The notes: generated from the sequence alone by a model not told the origin. Shown: positions 36,121 to 48,426, counted from the stretch's first letter. The stretch is 64,000 nucleotides of DNA from Streptococcus sp. X13SY08 (GCF_001182825.2 NZ_LFYO02000003.1:267262-331261), one strand, 5' to 3'. Numbers and translations are program-made.

Positions 36121-36158
36121 AAAAGAAAAATTGAAGAAGCTAATTAGCTTCTTCAATT
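36121..36158 (-). terminator. Terminator of pbp1A
   Basis: A perfect 26-nt palindrome-like stem, TTGAAGAAGCTAA/TTAGCTTCTTCAA, with a T run on the minus strand (AAAGAAAAA on plus) overlaps the pbp1A stop. Confidence 0.85.
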
Positions 36159-38121
36159 CTATTGTCCTGTGGCAGGAGTTTGTGCGGAAGAGGAATTCGT
36201 TGTAGATTGTTCCGTACTGGTTTGTGTATTTGTTTGATTAGGTGTTGCCTGCGTTGTTGTGCTTGTCTCAGTCGCTGTGCTTCCAGTGGTTGTAGAAGAC
36301 GACTGAGTAGTGGACTGACTGCTGGAAGCAGGGGTGTTATAATTGTAAGAATATTGTGGGGCAAACCCTTTCAGGTAGAGATAATTGCCGCTTTGAACTA
36401 GACCATCAGGAATTTCCCAATCTGTGGCTGTTTCTATAGGATTCAAGTAGGCCATCATATTGCGATAAACATCCGTTGCAACCAGCATTCCATCATCCAG
36501 TACAGGAGTCGAACGGTTTGTATAGCCAGTCCAAACTGCCATAGCATACTTGGTAGAGTAACCGACGAAGTTCTCATCAGGTACGACCATCAAACTAGAA
36601 TTTGCAGCTTCATTCTCTTGAAGAATTCTTTCAATTTCAGGATCCGTGTAGTTGGATGTACCTGTTTTACCAGCTTGAGGGACACCATCAACCGCACCAT
36701 TGAGACCATTACCGTATGTCATGACACTCTTGAGCATGTCGGTCATCATGTAGGCAGTTTCTTCGGTCATGACGCGCTTGCCTTCGGTAGTGAAATCTGT
36801 AGTCGTTCCATCTGTGTAAACAATTTTGTTGACATATTGCGGAGCATAGTAGGTTCCACCATTTGCAAATGCAGCATAGGCGGCAGCCATTTTCTCACTG
36901 CTAGCTCCATAATGTTGATTAGATTCCGTGGTATTACTTGAAATAGCATTTGAGAAGAGCAATTGTGGATCCCAGTTGTGTACTGGGTCTGTTGTTCCAG
37001 GGAAATTATACGGTCCATCATAAACAGTATCAGCTGTAGAAGTATAGACACCATTTTCTAAAGCAGGAGCATAGTCTGTGAGAGGTTTCATAGTCGAACC
37101 AAAGTCTCGGTTTGTTTCAACTGCTTGGTTGGTACCAAATGAAACGCTACTTGCTTGATTACGGGCACCAAGTTGGGCAACGACCTTACCTGTATGGAGC
37201 AGCATCAACATTCGTGTAGACTTCCATACCGGTTGTTAGTAGATTATAACCAGTTTTGGCTTCAACTTCTTCGATGACCTCTTTTAGATAGTTATCCATG
37301 TATGCAGGATAAGCTGCACCTTGTTTGAGTGACTGCAATCCATCTGTAATTGGAGTCGCAACTGCCATGTCGTAAGCTTCTTGGCTGATATACTTCTCTT
37401 CCAACATTTGTCCCAAGACCAAATCGCGTCTTTGCTTAGCTGCTTCTGGTTGGATGTAGGGATCGTATTGGTTTGGAGCCTGTGGCATACCGGCTAATAA
37501 AGCTTGTTGCGCCAAAGACAAATCTTTTAATTCCTTGCCATAGTATGCATTTGCGGCTGTTTTCATTCCGTAATTACCATTGGACATATAGACCTTGTTA
37601 ACGTAGTAGGTCAAGATTTCTTGTTTGGTATTACGGCGTTCTAGTTGAGTTGCTAACCACGCTTCCTGAATTTTTCGTTTCAAGGTCTGATCTTGTGTGG
37701 AGGTCGAAAAATAGGTTAACTTGATAAATTGCTGGTCCAAAGTTGATCCACCTTGGAGATTACCACTTGTCAAGTTGTTGATAAAAGCACCTGCAATTCG
37801 AACAACGTCTAGACCACGATGGTTGAAGAAACGTTGGTCCTCAATGGAAACGATGGCATTTACCAAATCAGTTGGGATTTCACTCGTTTCTGCGTTGGAG
37901 CGTTTTTCAGACCCTAAGTCAGCAATCAAGTTACCATCTTTATCGTAAATTTTACTCGAAGTTGTAGCTGTAAGAGACTTTTCAGTTAATTTTGGTGCAG
38001 ATTGGACATAATAAAAAACAAGTCCGACCCCAGCTATGACAGCTACAATAAATCCGATTAAAAAGATGTTACCAGCTATAAGGAGTATTCTCTTAAGATT
38101 TAGGTTCTTCAACAGTTTCAC
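36159..38121 (-). pseudogene. pbp1A: Penicillin-binding protein 1A, two internal deletions
   Basis: Bifunctional class A PBP. An N-terminal membrane helix (residues 12-35) is followed by the glycosyltransferase domain: [28 protein letters not shown]. Near 37195 NVDAA changes frame to [13 protein letters not shown] with about 30 residues missing. The transpeptidase Ser is in STMK and the KTGT box in [11 protein letters not shown], but near 36960 HNWDPQ runs into [10 protein letters not shown] in frame: some 45 residues that normally contain the SRN (SxN) catalytic motif are absent. The tail is rich in Ser/Thr/Gln. PBP1A makes septal and peripheral peptidoglycan; it overlaps recU by 29 nt. Confidence 0.88.
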
Positions 38122-38649
38122 CGCCTAATAAATTTTTTTCAATAACGTCGAGATAGGGCAGACTCGGATAGCCTCCCATGATAATTGGATGACCGTATTT
38201 ACGAATATACTCAAGGGGCATAGATTTCGTACCTTGATCAATGTGGTAAAAGTCAATCAATGGAGCAGCTGGCAAGAGATAGGTTTCCTTCAAAGTGGAA
38301 AAATGAAGAAGCACAAAGCAAATCCCCCTCTGCGCTAAGACCTGTCCCATATGTTCGATCTGGTGGGCATGGAAATTTTTCATGGGCATGGAAGTCTTTT
38401 GTCGTGTTTCCTTGGCTTCGAAGTCAATATAATATCCCTTGTAGACACCAGAATAGTCAGTGGTGGATGCTTGTCTAAAATAAGCTTCCACAATCTTTGC
38501 ACGACTACGTTTTGGATAATCCACTTTAACGATTTGAACAGGAGTCGGTTTTTTATGAATCACCGCTTTGCAAAGTTAACTTCCTTTTTGGGAAAAGCTC
38601 GCTTTTGAGATTGAATTTTCCTTGAGACTTGGTGCGGATAATTGACCAT
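38093..38649 (-). pseudogene. recU: Holliday junction resolvase RecU, deletion with frameshift
   Basis: The start MVNYPHQVSRKI at 38649 continues to KKEVNFA, then the frame breaks at about 38568 and resumes as [20 protein letters not shown]. About 20-25 residues (NRGM-x-FE-x-x-I-N-x-x-N) conserved in RecU are lost. The catalytic core [17 protein letters not shown] is intact, as is the C terminus. RecU cleaves Holliday junctions; it pairs with pbp1A in one operon in Firmicutes, as here, and is divergent from ypsA. Confidence 0.85.
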
Positions 38650-38722
38650 AAAACCCCTTCTTGTTAAAATGATACCAATAACAATTATAGCATAATATAA
38701 GAAAAGAGTACAAGAAAAGGGC

Positions 38723-39131
38723 ATGAAAAGTGTATTGATTACGGGCTATCGCCACACTGAACTAGGAATTTTTTCGGACAAAGATCCACGTGTTCCTATT
38801 ATCAAAAAAGCTATTGAACGAGATATTGGACTCTTCAGGTTTTAAAGGAATTGAGAGAGCAGGGGTACTCATGCCAGCTAGCAACGATTTTTTGTTTTGA
38901 GAACTATGGTCAAAATTGGAATGAAAGCAACCAAGAAAAGTTAGCAGCTTTCAAACAAGTTGATTTTGTCAAAGCGGCCTATAAAGAATACCAAAATCCA
39001 GGTCAATTTAGGGATTACAATCAATTTTTATTAGAAAATACAGACGGGGCCTATATTTTTACGATCATGAAAATGAAACAAACTTGAAATACTTGATTCA
39101 TGAGATGGAAAAAAGGGAGAGCATACTGTAA
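38723..39131 (+). pseudogene. ypsA: YpsA/DUF1273 family protein (SLOG fold), one deletion and one 1-nt frameshift
   Basis: [19 protein letters not shown] is the YpsA N terminus, with the conserved GYR and ELGIF motifs. At about 38833 the frame breaks and resumes as [14 protein letters not shown], lacking about 25 residues. A second break at about 39062 is one T too few in ATTTTTAC; with it the frame would read [18 protein letters not shown] to the stop at 39129-39131. In B. subtilis and staphylococci YpsA affects cell division, in keeping with gpsB downstream. Confidence 0.75.
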
Positions 39132-39156
39132 AAACGCTTACCCTAAGATTTTTTAA

Positions 39157-39162
39157 TATAAT
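39157..39162 (+). promoter_or_regulatory. -10 box upstream of gpsB
   Basis: TATAAT at 39157-39162, 35 bp before the gpsB ATG; GAGGAG at 39185-39190 is the ribosome-binding site. The -35 is poor. Confidence 0.45.
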
Positions 39163-39196
39163 AGGGGTAGTGACATTTTAGATTGAGGAGCGAGAC

Positions 39197-39523
39197 ATGG
39201 CAAGCATTAAGTACACAACAAAAGGTATTTTTGAGCAAGATTTTAAAACCACTTTTCGTGGATATGATCCAGATGAGGTAAACGACTTCTTGGATGAAAT
39301 CATGAAAGATTATGATGCCTATGATGCTATCATTAAGGAATTAAAAGGTGAAATCGCGCGCTTAAAGGCTTTGTCAGCTAACGCTTCGCGTCCGACTGTA
39401 GAAGTTGATGAAAGCAGTACTTTGCGAACAGAACGTGGTTCTTCAGTTACTAATTTTGATATTTTGCGTCGACTCAATCGTCTTGAAAAAGAAGTGTTTG
39501 GGAAACAAATCGCTCAAGACTAA
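39197..39523 (+). CDS. gpsB: Cell division regulator GpsB
   Basis: 108 aa. The N-terminal DivIVA-like membrane-binding motif FKTTFRGYDPDEVNDFLDE is followed by coiled coil, a short linker, and the C-terminal hexamerising helix TNFDILRRLNRLEKEVFGK. GpsB coordinates septal and peripheral wall synthesis by binding PBPs, MreC and the kinase StkP/PknB, which are also encoded in this window. Confidence 0.93.
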   Translation: MASIKYTTKGIFEQDFKTTFRGYDPDEVNDFLDEIMKDYDAYDAIIKELKGEIARLKALSANASRPTVEVDESSTLRTERGSSVTNFDILRRLNRLEKEVFGKQIAQD

Positions 39524-39534
39524 TTTGTAGAAAA

Positions 39535-39917
39535 TCGTGCAATTTTTGGATAATCGCGTGGCATTGCCATGAGGAAAGTCCATGCTAGCACTAGCTGTGA
39601 TGCTGGTAGTGTTTGTGCTAGGCGAATGCATAAGCCTAGGGAGGTAGCGTGCTACCTTACGGCGACTGAAAGGGCTAAGTCTTTGGATATGCTCAAATAA
39701 GTCTGAAAGTGCCACAGTGACGAAGTTTTCAGGGAAATCTGAAAAGTGGAACGCGGTAAACCCCTCAAGCTAGCAACCCAAACTTTGGTAGGGGCATGGG
39801 AAAGCTGGAAACGAACGGTCTTTCCTGACTGTATATTATACAGTAGACAGATGATTATCGAAGGCGGTAGTGCCTAGTACCGCTGGAACAAAACATGGCT
39901 TATAGAAAATTGCATAA
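39535..39917 (+). ncRNA. rnpB: RNase P RNA (type B)
   Basis: The universally conserved 5' core GAGGAAAGTCCATGCT is at 39581-39596; later GAAACGAACGG, ACAGATGATTATCGAAGG and the 3' ACAAAACATGGCTTATAG core are all present in order, with terminal pairing TGCAATTTTT/AAAATTGCA. The end points are estimated from this pairing. RNase P RNA removes the 5' leader of pre-tRNAs. The position between gpsB and the methyltransferase gene is standard for streptococci. Confidence 0.95.
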
Positions 39918-39923
39918 TAGGTT

Positions 39924-39951
39924 TGCTAGCGTATGCTAGCTTTTCTTTTTT
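39924..39951 (+). terminator. Terminator of rnpB
   Basis: GCTAGC/GCTAGC around GTAT, followed by TTTTCTTTTTT. Confidence 0.85.
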
Positions 39952-40042
39952 ATGGGAATTCTAGGATAGAGTCAGCAGAAAAAATCAAGTCTATGCTATA
40001 ATGGACCTAGGTAAAATTTCAAGTAGTAAAACAAGGATGAAG

Positions 40043-41214
40043 ATGAAAGAAACATTTGAATTGATTGCGACAGCAGCTGCTGGTTTAGAAGCAGTTGTGG
40101 GGCGTGAAGTACGAGAATTAGGCTATGAATGCCAAGTTGAAAATGGTCGTGTCCGTTTTTGGGGCGACAAAAAGGCTATTGTGGAGACCAATATTTGGCT
40201 CCGCGCAGCAGATCGGATAAAAATTGTTGTGGGACAGTTCCCTGCAAGAACCTTCGAGGAATTATTCCAAGGAGTTTTTGCTTTGGATTGGGAGAACTAT
40301 TTGCCACTCTGTTGCAAATTTCCTATTTCAAAGGCCAAATGTGTCAAATCCAAGCTTCACAATGAACCAAGTGTGCAAGCTATTTCTAAAAAAGCGGTCG
40401 TCAAGAAGTTACAGAAACATTTTTCACGACCAGAAGGCGTGCCTTTACAAGAAGTAGGAGCTGAGTATAAAATCGAAGTTTCCATTCTCAAAGATGTAGC
40501 AACGGTTTTGATTGATACAACTGGATCTAGTCTCTTTAAGCGTGGCTATCGTGTGGAAAAAGGTGGAGCTCCAATTAAGGAAAATATGGCAGCTGCTATC
40601 TTGCTCTTGTCCAATTGGTGTCCAGACAAGCCTTTGATTGATCCGACTTGTGGTTCAGGTACATTTTGTATTGAGGCAGCCATGTTAGCTCGTCAAATAG
40701 CACCAGGTCTCAAGCGCTCCTTTGCTTTTGAGGAATGGAATTGGATGGAGGATGAGTTGACTGCGCAAGTACGCAAAGAAGCGCAGGCCAAGATTCGCAC
40801 GGACCTTAAGTTAGATATTTCTGGCTTTGATATTGACGGACGAATGATTGAAATGGCTAAAAAAATGCCTTTGCAGCTGGTGTGGATCAAGATATTACCT
40901 TCAAGCAAATGCGACTTCAAGATTTACGGACAGACAAGGTCAACGGAGTGATTATTTCCAATCCTCCTTACGGTGAGCGGTTGTTGGATGACGATGCAAT
41001 CATTCAGCTTTACGGTGAAATGGGACAAACCTTTGCCCCACTAAAGACCTGGTCAAAATTTATCTTAACCAGTGATGAACAATTTGAATCGCTCTGTGGC
41101 CAATTAGCCGATAAAAAACGAAAATTATATAACGGAACCTTGAAAGTTGATTTGTATCAATTCTTCGGGCAACGCATGAAGCGTCAACGAGATGCTCCAA
41201 AACAAACAGAATAG
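40043..41214 (+). pseudogene. RlmL-like 23S rRNA guanine-N2 methyltransferase (THUMP domain), 1-nt frameshift
   Basis: About 390 aa: an N-terminal THUMP RNA-binding domain, then a Rossmann methyltransferase with DPTCGSGTFCIEAA and the catalytic NPPYGERL. Near 40866 a run of 7 A should be 8: MIEMAKK then continues as NAFAAGVDQDITFKQM in the next frame. The start is set at ATG 40043, with AAGGATG just upstream; an extended frame back to 40001 overlaps the -10 box TATAAT (39997-40002). It resembles the YpsC/RlmL group that modifies 23S rRNA. It is followed by mapZ after 9 nt. Confidence 0.85.
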
Positions 41215-41223
41215 GAGGCACAG

Positions 41224-42660
41224 ATGGCTGAACAAGACAAGCAAATGACAGATCTTCCGGATGAAGAAAAAGTATTAGATTTTGAAGATGCCAAAGACTT
41301 GACTATAGGAGAAGCTGTTCGTAAGCACGAGGAAATTAAAGCTGGTATCTCAGAAGAGGATGGGGTCTTAGATCGCTATATCAAGCAACATCGTCAAGAT
41401 ATTGAAGCTGAAAAGTTTGAAACAAAAGTCCAACAGCTTCCGCTTATGGATGAAGAAGTAGGGGCAACTAGAGAAGTTTCTAAGGAAGTTATTTCTGAAC
41501 TTTGAGGGAAAGAAATTCCACAGGAGAAGTCAGTAAGACAAGAAAGTATTGAGCCAGTCGTTCCAGTTGCACCTGTTATGCCAGCTCCTGAAACGGCACC
41601 TTTTAATGAATTTGAAGAATATGATGAAGATTCCTCAAATAAGAAAAAGGGTTGGATTTGGGCTGCCTTAATCTCTCTATTTGTAGGGATTTTAGCAGCT
41701 GCCTTCGTATGGATGAATAGTACTGAAAAGTCGACTGATCAAACAGCAATAGGTTCATCTGTCAAAGAAACGAGCTCTTCGTCCACGAAAACTAGTTCTA
41801 CTGACTCTGCTCAAAAACAAGCAGTTGCTGCTTTTGAAACCCGTTATAAAGCTTTCTTTACAGATGCTGCTTTGACCAAATTAAAAAATAGTGAATTTGA
41901 TAAATTGACAGAGCTGAAAGCTCTCTTGGATCAGTTAGATAAAGATTCTGAAGGTTACAAATTAGCTAAAGAAAAATATGATAGTCTTGAAAAAGCCATC
42001 AAGGCAACACAGGCAGTTAATGGACAATTTGACAAGCCAATTTTAGTAGATGGCGAGTTGGATACCACAGCAACCGTCAAAGGAGATGCCAAACTAGAGC
42101 CCGCTACCACTGGAATCGGCTCTGTTGATGCGGCGGTGACTTCAGTAATCAATTTTGCCCATTCACAGCAAACACAAAATCAAGCAACAGTTAATGCTGG
42201 GCAAACGGATCAAGGTAATTCAGTAGGAGAAGCCCCTGCTCAACCAGAAGTTCCTGCAACAACGCCTCCAACTCCCGCTCCCTCCGAAACCCCGACTGTC
42301 TCCATCCATACAGCTGGTTTCCTACCCAATGCGGGAACGAATCATGGTATAGCTGTACCAGCCGGCGTGACCTTGCAACGTGATTTAAGTCGGGTCCCTT
42401 ACGATCAGTCTAAAATTGATGATACGTCCAATGAAGCTTGGGGTTTCAATCCAGGAATTTTGGAACATATCATTTCTGTTTCACAGCAACGCGGTTATAT
42501 CACGGGTAATCAATATATCCTTGAGAAAGTCAATATTATCAAGGGAAATGGCTATTATAATCTCTATAAACCAGATGGAACTTATCTCTTTTCAATCAAT
42601 GCCAAAACAGGTTACTTTGTAGGGAATGGTTCTGGATATTCAGATGCTCTTGATTTTTAA
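41224..42660 (+). pseudogene. mapZ: Mid-cell-anchored protein Z (MapZ/LocZ) with an in-frame TGA
   Basis: The N-terminal cytoplasmic part starts MAEQDKQMTDLPDEEKVLDFEDAKDLTIGEA, with the DxxxLTIGEAV motif that binds FtsZ and the kinase sites; a single membrane helix (GWIWAALISLFVGILAAAFVW) follows, then an extracellular region with a Pro/Thr-rich linker and the peptidoglycan-binding C-terminal domain (GNGYYNLYKPDGTYLFSIN). Codon 94 is TGA (41503-41505) in an otherwise open 478-codon frame. MapZ marks division sites and positions the Z-ring. Either one base is wrong or the protein is cut before its membrane helix. Confidence 0.85.
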
Positions 42661-42671
42661 GAAATAGAAGA

Positions 42672-42704
42672 AAAAAACAAGCTACCGTTTGGTAGCTTGT
42701 TTTC
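42672..42704. terminator. Bidirectional terminator between mapZ and luxS
   Basis: Perfect stem AAAACAAGCTACC/GGTAGCTTGTTTT with loop GTTT. Confidence 0.9.
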
Positions 42705-42710
42705 GTTTGT

Positions 42711-43193
42711 TTAGATTGGATTACGCTCAAAAGCATTATCTGAAATTCCTTGCGAAAGGATGAGTTTTGCCCATTCCTTAGCTGAATGTAGGCTATGATC
42801 CTTATAATTGCCACAGGATTCGATGGTAGTTCCTGGGACATTTTCCCAAGCAACGCCTTCTGCAATTTCTTCTAAGCTTGATTTGATAACCTTTGCAATT
42901 TTGGTGGGATTTTGTTTCCCCCACATAATCATATGAAAACCAGTTCGGCAACCAAAAGGAGAACAGTCAATCAGTCCAGCAATGCGCTGGCGAATCAATT
43001 TTGCCAATAAATGCTCGATAGTGTGAAGTCCAGCAGTATCCATGGGATTTTCATTAGGCTGAATGAGACGGATATCAAAATTTGTGATGATATCCCCCTT
43101 TGGACCGACTTCTTCAGAAATCAAACGGATGTAGGGCGCTTTTACGATAGTATGGTCTAGTTCAAAACTTTCGACAACAACTTCTTTGGTCAT
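42711..43193 (-). CDS. luxS: S-ribosylhomocysteine lyase LuxS
   Basis: 160 aa. Metal ligands HTIEH (residues 54-58) and the Cys in [10 protein letters not shown] near 127; the catalytic Cys is in the [13 protein letters not shown] segment. LuxS splits S-ribosylhomocysteine to homocysteine and DPD, the AI-2 precursor. The start is placed at [10 protein letters not shown] after AAGGAG; the frame extends upstream but is not family-like. Intact. Confidence 0.94.
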   Translation of the reverse strand: MTKEVVVESFELDHTIVKAPYIRLISEEVGPKGDIITNFDIRLIQPNENPMDTAGLHTIEHLLAKLIRQRIAGLIDCSPFGCRTGFHMIMWGKQNPTKIAKVIKSSLEEIAEGVAWENVPGTTIESCGNYKDHSLHSAKEWAKLILSQGISDNAFERNPI

Positions 43194-43372
43194 GAGAAAC
43201 TCCTTTAAAGCTTTTCCTCTCTCTATCATACCATATTTTTCATATAGAATCATGAGAATTCTTTCTCAAAAACCCTCTGTAAAAGATGAAATTTGATTTG
43301 TGAAATCGTTTAATTTATGTTAAAATGAAAGAGGATTTTTTGAAAATCTAATAGAAAAAAACGAGGTGGAAC

Positions 43373-44986
43373 ATGGACATTATTCCTGTAATAATAGGAC
43401 TTGTCGCCGCTCTCATTGGTTTAGTGATCGGATATATAGCCATTTCCTTAAAAACGAAAGCTGCAAAAGAGACGGCAGAACTGACGCTTTTAAACGCTGA
43501 ACAAGAAGCAAGCAATATTAGAGGAAAGGCTGAGCAAGAAGCAGAGAGTATCATCAAGACTGCAGAACGCGATCGCCAATCTCTGAAAAAAGAAATGCTT
43601 ATTGAAGCAAAGGAAGAAGCACGTAAATATCGAGATGAAATTGCAGAAGAATTTAAGTCTGAGCGTCAAGGATTGAAACAAATTGAAGCCTGTTTAACAG
43701 AACGTGCTAGCAGTTTGGACCGCAAAGATGATAATTTGACTAATAAAGAAAAAGCTTTGGAGAGTAAAGAGCAAAGCTTAACTGACAAATCTAAACACAT
43801 TGATGAGCGCGAAAAGCAAGTCGCAACATTAGAAGAACAAAAAGCACAAGAATTAGAAGAAGTAGCTTCCATGAGTCAGGAAGAAGCGCGTGATTTGATT
43901 TTGACAGATACGCGTGATAAATTGACTCACGAAATTGCAACCCGTATCAAAGAAGCAGAGCGGGAAGTGAAAGAAAAAGCGGATAAGACAGCTAAGGATC
44001 TCTTGGCCCAAGCCATGCAACGTATTTCTGGTGAATATGTGGCAGAGCAAACGGTGACGTCTGTCCACTTGCCAGACGATGCCATGAAAGGGCGCATTAT
44101 CGGCCGTGAAGGTCGTAATATTCGCACCTTTGAAAGTTTAACTGGTATTGATGTTATCATTGATGACACTCCTGAAGTGGTTGTCCTATCTGGTTTTGAT
44201 CCTGTTCGTCGCGAAATTGCCCGTATGACGATGGAAACCCTTCTTCAAGACGGACGTATTCACCCAGCACGCATTGAGGAATTGGTGGAGAAACACCGTG
44301 TTGAGATGGATAATCGTATCCGTGAATATGGTGAAGCGGCAGCCTATGAGGTGGGAGCACCAAACTTACACCCTGATTTGATTAAGATTATGGGACGATT
44401 ACACTTCCGCACATCGTATGGACAAAATGTTCTCCGTCACTCCATTGAAGTGGCTAAGTTGGCAGGTGTGTTAGCTGCTGAATTAGGCGAGAATGTCAAT
44501 ATGGCACGACGTGCTGGTTTCCTTCATGATGTCGGAAAAGCGCTGGATCGCGAAGTGGATGGAAGCCACGTTGAAATCGGTACAGAATTGGCTCGTAAGT
44601 ACAAGGAACATCCAGTTATAGTCAATACAATTGCTAGTCACCATGGTGATGTTGAAGCGCAAAGCACCATTGCGGTAATTGTTGCCGCAGCAGATGCTCT
44701 TAGCGCTGCTCGTCCAGGCTCACGTCGTGAGTCCATGGAAGCCTACATCAAGCGCCTGCAAGACTTAGAAGACATTGCCAATAGTTTTGACGGAATTAAA
44801 CAGGCCTACGCTATTCAAGCTGGTCGTGAAGTTCGAATCATTGTTCATCCAAATAAAGTGAGCGATGATAAGGTCACAATCTTGGCACATGATATTCGTG
44901 AGAAAATTGAGAACAATCTGGATTATCCAGGAAACATCAAAGTGACGGTTATTCGCGAGATACGAGCAATTGAATTAGCTAAATAA
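43373..44986 (+). CDS. rny: Ribonuclease Y
   Basis: 537 aa. An N-terminal membrane helix (residues 4-26) is followed by a long coiled coil (30-200), a KH domain ([19 protein letters not shown]) and an HD domain with the metal-binding [20 protein letters not shown]. RNase Y is the main membrane-bound endoribonuclease starting mRNA decay in Firmicutes. GAGGTGG precedes the ATG. No lesion seen. Confidence 0.95.
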   Translation: MDIIPVIIGLVAALIGLVIGYIAISLKTKAAKETAELTLLNAEQEASNIRGKAEQEAESIIKTAERDRQSLKKEMLIEAKEEARKYRDEIAEEFKSERQGLKQIEACLTERASSLDRKDDNLTNKEKALESKEQSLTDKSKHIDEREKQVATLEEQKAQELEEVASMSQEEARDLILTDTRDKLTHEIATRIKEAEREVKEKADKTAKDLLAQAMQRISGEYVAEQTVTSVHLPDDAMKGRIIGREGRNIRTFESLTGIDVIIDDTPEVVVLSGFDPVRREIARMTMETLLQDGRIHPARIEELVEKHRVEMDNRIREYGEAAAYEVGAPNLHPDLIKIMGRLHFRTSYGQNVLRHSIEVAKLAGVLAAELGENVNMARRAGFLHDVGKALDREVDGSHVEIGTELARKYKEHPVIVNTIASHHGDVEAQSTIAVIVAAADALSAARPGSRRESMEAYIKRLQDLEDIANSFDGIKQAYAIQAGREVRIIVHPNKVSDDKVTILAHDIREKIENNLDYPGNIKVTVIREIRAIELAK

Positions 44987-44995
44987 TCCAAATAA

Positions 44996-45024
44996 AAGCA
45001 CTTGAATTTCAGGTGCTTTTTTGT
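44996..45024 (+). terminator. Terminator after rny
   Basis: AAAGCACTTGAA/TTCAGGTGCTTTTTT hairpin with T run. Confidence 0.8.
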
Positions 45025-45048
45025 TACACTAGAATGAAAGATTGTTAA

Positions 45049-45684
<636 letters not shown>

Positions 45685-45717
45685 CCTTATTTTGAACTAG
45701 AAAAGAGAAAAAGTCTT

Positions 45718-46032
45718 ATGATGTTAAAACCGTCGATTGATACCTTGTTGGACAAGGTACCATCAAAATATTCATTGGTCATTTTGGAAGCAAAACGTGC
45801 GCATGAATTGGAAGCAGGTGCTAAAGCCACTCAAGAATTTTCTTCGGCTAAGTCAACTTTGCGTGCTCTTGAAGAAATTGAATCGGGGAATGTGATTATT
45901 CATCCAGATCCTGAAGAAAAACGTGCAGCTATCCGCCGCCGTGCAGAGGTAGAACGTCTTCGTCAGGAAGAAGAAGAACGCAAAATAAAAGCACAAATCG
46001 CTAAAGAAAAAGAAGATGGCGAAAAAATCTAG
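45718..46032 (+). CDS. rpoZ: RNA polymerase omega subunit
   Basis: 104 aa. It starts [20 protein letters not shown] with the conserved R/K-A-H-E-L core ([11 protein letters not shown]); the C-terminal half is charged coiled coil. Omega aids polymerase assembly and ppGpp response. It is 33 nt downstream of gmk. Confidence 0.93.
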   Translation: MMLKPSIDTLLDKVPSKYSLVILEAKRAHELEAGAKATQEFSSAKSTLRALEEIESGNVIIHPDPEEKRAAIRRRAEVERLRQEEEERKIKAQIAKEKEDGEKI

Positions 46033-46035
46033 ATT

Positions 46036-46078
46036 GATATAGACTCAGTTGGCAAGCCAGCTGGGTTTCTTTCTTCTA
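46036..46078 (+). terminator. Terminator-like hairpin after rpoZ
   Basis: CTCAGTTGGC/CCAGCTGGG around AAG, followed by TTTCTTTCTTCT; imperfect U run, so partial read-through to priA is likely. Confidence 0.6.
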
Positions 46079-46101
46079 TTTGGTATCGGTAAAGGAGAAC
46101 C

Positions 46102-48364
46102 ATGTTAGCAGAAATTATTGTTGATGTCCCCTTAATGCAGACAGATCAGCCGTATACCTACCTCGTCCCCTCAGAGTTTGGCGCTATGCTAACGTTGGGG
46201 ATGCGGGTCCATGTACCGTTCGGTAAGGGCAATCGGCTCATTCAGGGTATTGTAGTTGGTCTGAGGGAAAAAGAGAAGCAGGATGATGAAACTAAGCTGA
46301 AGGAAATAGTCGAGGTGCTGGATTTTGAGCCTGTTTTAAATGCGGAACAACTCTGGTTATCCGACCAGATGCGCAAGAGCGTTTTTTCCTACAAGATTTC
46401 CATTTTAAAAGCCATGTTGCCGACCTTGCTCAATTCTTCCTATGATAAAATCTTGTATGTAGGTAAAGGACTAGCTAGTCAAGATAGAATGGAGATTTTT
46501 GGGAAAGAAGAGGCTGTTCGGTTTTCAGATTTAGACAAGAAAATGCAAGCTCGAGTGATGCGGCTCGTGCAAGCGGGAAAAATCACAGTTGAATACTTAG
46601 CCAATGACAAAAAACAAATTAAAACTGAAAAATGGTACCGCGTCAACCATGCTACCTTAGGTGATTTTGAAGTAGGAAATCGTGCCACGAAGCGGCAAGA
46701 ATTAAAAGAAGAACTACTCATGCAAACGGAACCTGCCCTTCTTTCATCCTTACGAGAACGCTACAGCTCTGCCATTGTCAAATTTTTTCAAGAAAATGAT
46801 TTGATCATGGTTTGGGAAGAAGAAGTCAGTCGGACAGATGCTTATTTTGCAGATGTGGAACCTAGTCAAGCTTTTCAGCTCAATCCAGAGCAGGCGGTAT
46901 CTGTGCGAGAAGTTTTGTCCACGGTTGGGGAAGAAAGTCAGACCTACCTGCTTCAGGGTGTGACAGGAAGTGGTAAGACAGAAGTGTATTTGCAGGTGAT
47001 TGATCAGGTGCTCGCGATGAATAAAACAGCGATTATGTTGGTGCCAGAGATTTCCTTAACCCCTCAGGTCACTAATCGTTTTATTGCACGTTTTGGTAAA
47101 AAAGTGGCCATTTTACACTCAGGTTTGTCTGATGGTGAAAAATACGATGAATGGCGAAAAATTAAGCGTGGGGACGCTCAGGTAGTAGTGGGAGCCCGCT
47201 CCGCCATTTTTGCACCATTGAAAAATCTTGGTGCGATTATCATTGATGAAGAGCATGAGGCAACCTACAAACAGGATTCCAGTCCACGCTACCATGCGCG
47301 AGACGTGGCTAAACTCCGTGCTGATTACAATCAGGCAGTGTTGGTTTTAGGCTCTGCGACCCCAAGTTTGGAGAGTCGTGCCAGAGCTAGTCGAGGGCTT
47401 TATGGATTGTTGAAATTGACCCAGCGTGCCAATCCTCAAGCAAGTCTTCCACAGATTGAAATCATTGATTTTCGGGATTTTATTGGACAGCAAGAGGTAT
47501 CCAATTTTACGCCCTCGTTACTTGAAAAAATTCGAGAACGATTAGCTAAAAAAGAGCAAGTGGTTCTTATGCTCAATCGTCGTGGCTATTCTTCTTTTGT
47601 GATGTGTCGCGACTGTGGGACTGTTGATGAGTGCCCTTTCAAAAAGAAATTCCTCACCAGTGTCCTAATTGTCAGAGTCGTTCAATTCGCTATTATGGAA
47701 CAGGGACGCAAAAAGCCTATGATGAATTACAGGAACTCTTACCTGATGCAAGGATTTTGCGGATGGATGTGGATACGACTCGCAAAAAAGGAACTCATGA
47801 GGCCTTGCTTAGCCAATTCGAAGCTCAAGAAGCGGATATTTTGTTGGGAACGCAGATGATTGCCAAGGGCCTAGATTTTCCCAATGTGACTTTAGTTGGG
47901 GTACTCAATGCGGATACAGGCTTGAACTTGCCAGATTAAAAGAGGGTGAAGCGGTCATTCAGACCTATAATCCTCATCATTATGCCATTTCCTTTGCCAA
48001 AAATCAGGATTATGAAGGATTTTATGCCTATGAGATGGCAATTCGCCACAAGTTGGGCTATCCTCCCTACTATTTTACGATTGGGTTGACCTTGTCTCAT
48101 AAAAATGAGAATTTTTTGATCAAAAAGTCCTATGAAGTGCAGCAATTTTTACGTGAAAATTTATCGGGTGATATCGGCATGTTGGGCCCTACTCCAAAGC
48201 ATATCGCCCGTACGCATAATCTCTATCATTATCAAATTTTACTCAAGTATCGTAAGGAGGAGAGACTGGACCACGTTCTCAATCGTCTCTTGGATTGGAG
48301 TCAGGAAGTAGATCAAAAAGAATTGCGCTTTATCATCGACAATGAACCACAAAATTTGATGTAA
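46102..48364 (+). pseudogene. priA: Primosomal replication helicase PriA, two deletions with frameshifts
   Basis: The N-terminal DNA-binding part and helicase motifs I (GVTGSGKTEVY), II (IIIDEEHEATYK) and III (LVLGSATPSLESR) read normally. At about 47637 RDCGTVDECP changes frame to FQKEIPHQCPNCQSRS; about 20 residues holding zinc-binding cysteines are missing. After LNADTGLNLPD (about 47937) a second loss of about 22 residues removes motif VI (QVAGRAGR), and the text resumes as EGEAVIQTYNPHHYAISF to the end. PriA restarts stalled forks. Both losses hit parts needed for function. Confidence 0.88.
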
Positions 48365-48396
48365 GTCTGGGATGAAATTCCAGGCTTTTCATCATT
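48365..48396 (+). terminator. Probable terminator after priA
   Basis: GTCTGGGA/TTCCAGGC stem-loop followed by TTTTC. Confidence 0.5.
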
Positions 48397-48426
48397 CTTC
48401 AGGTAAGAAAATTTTTCCTAAAAATG

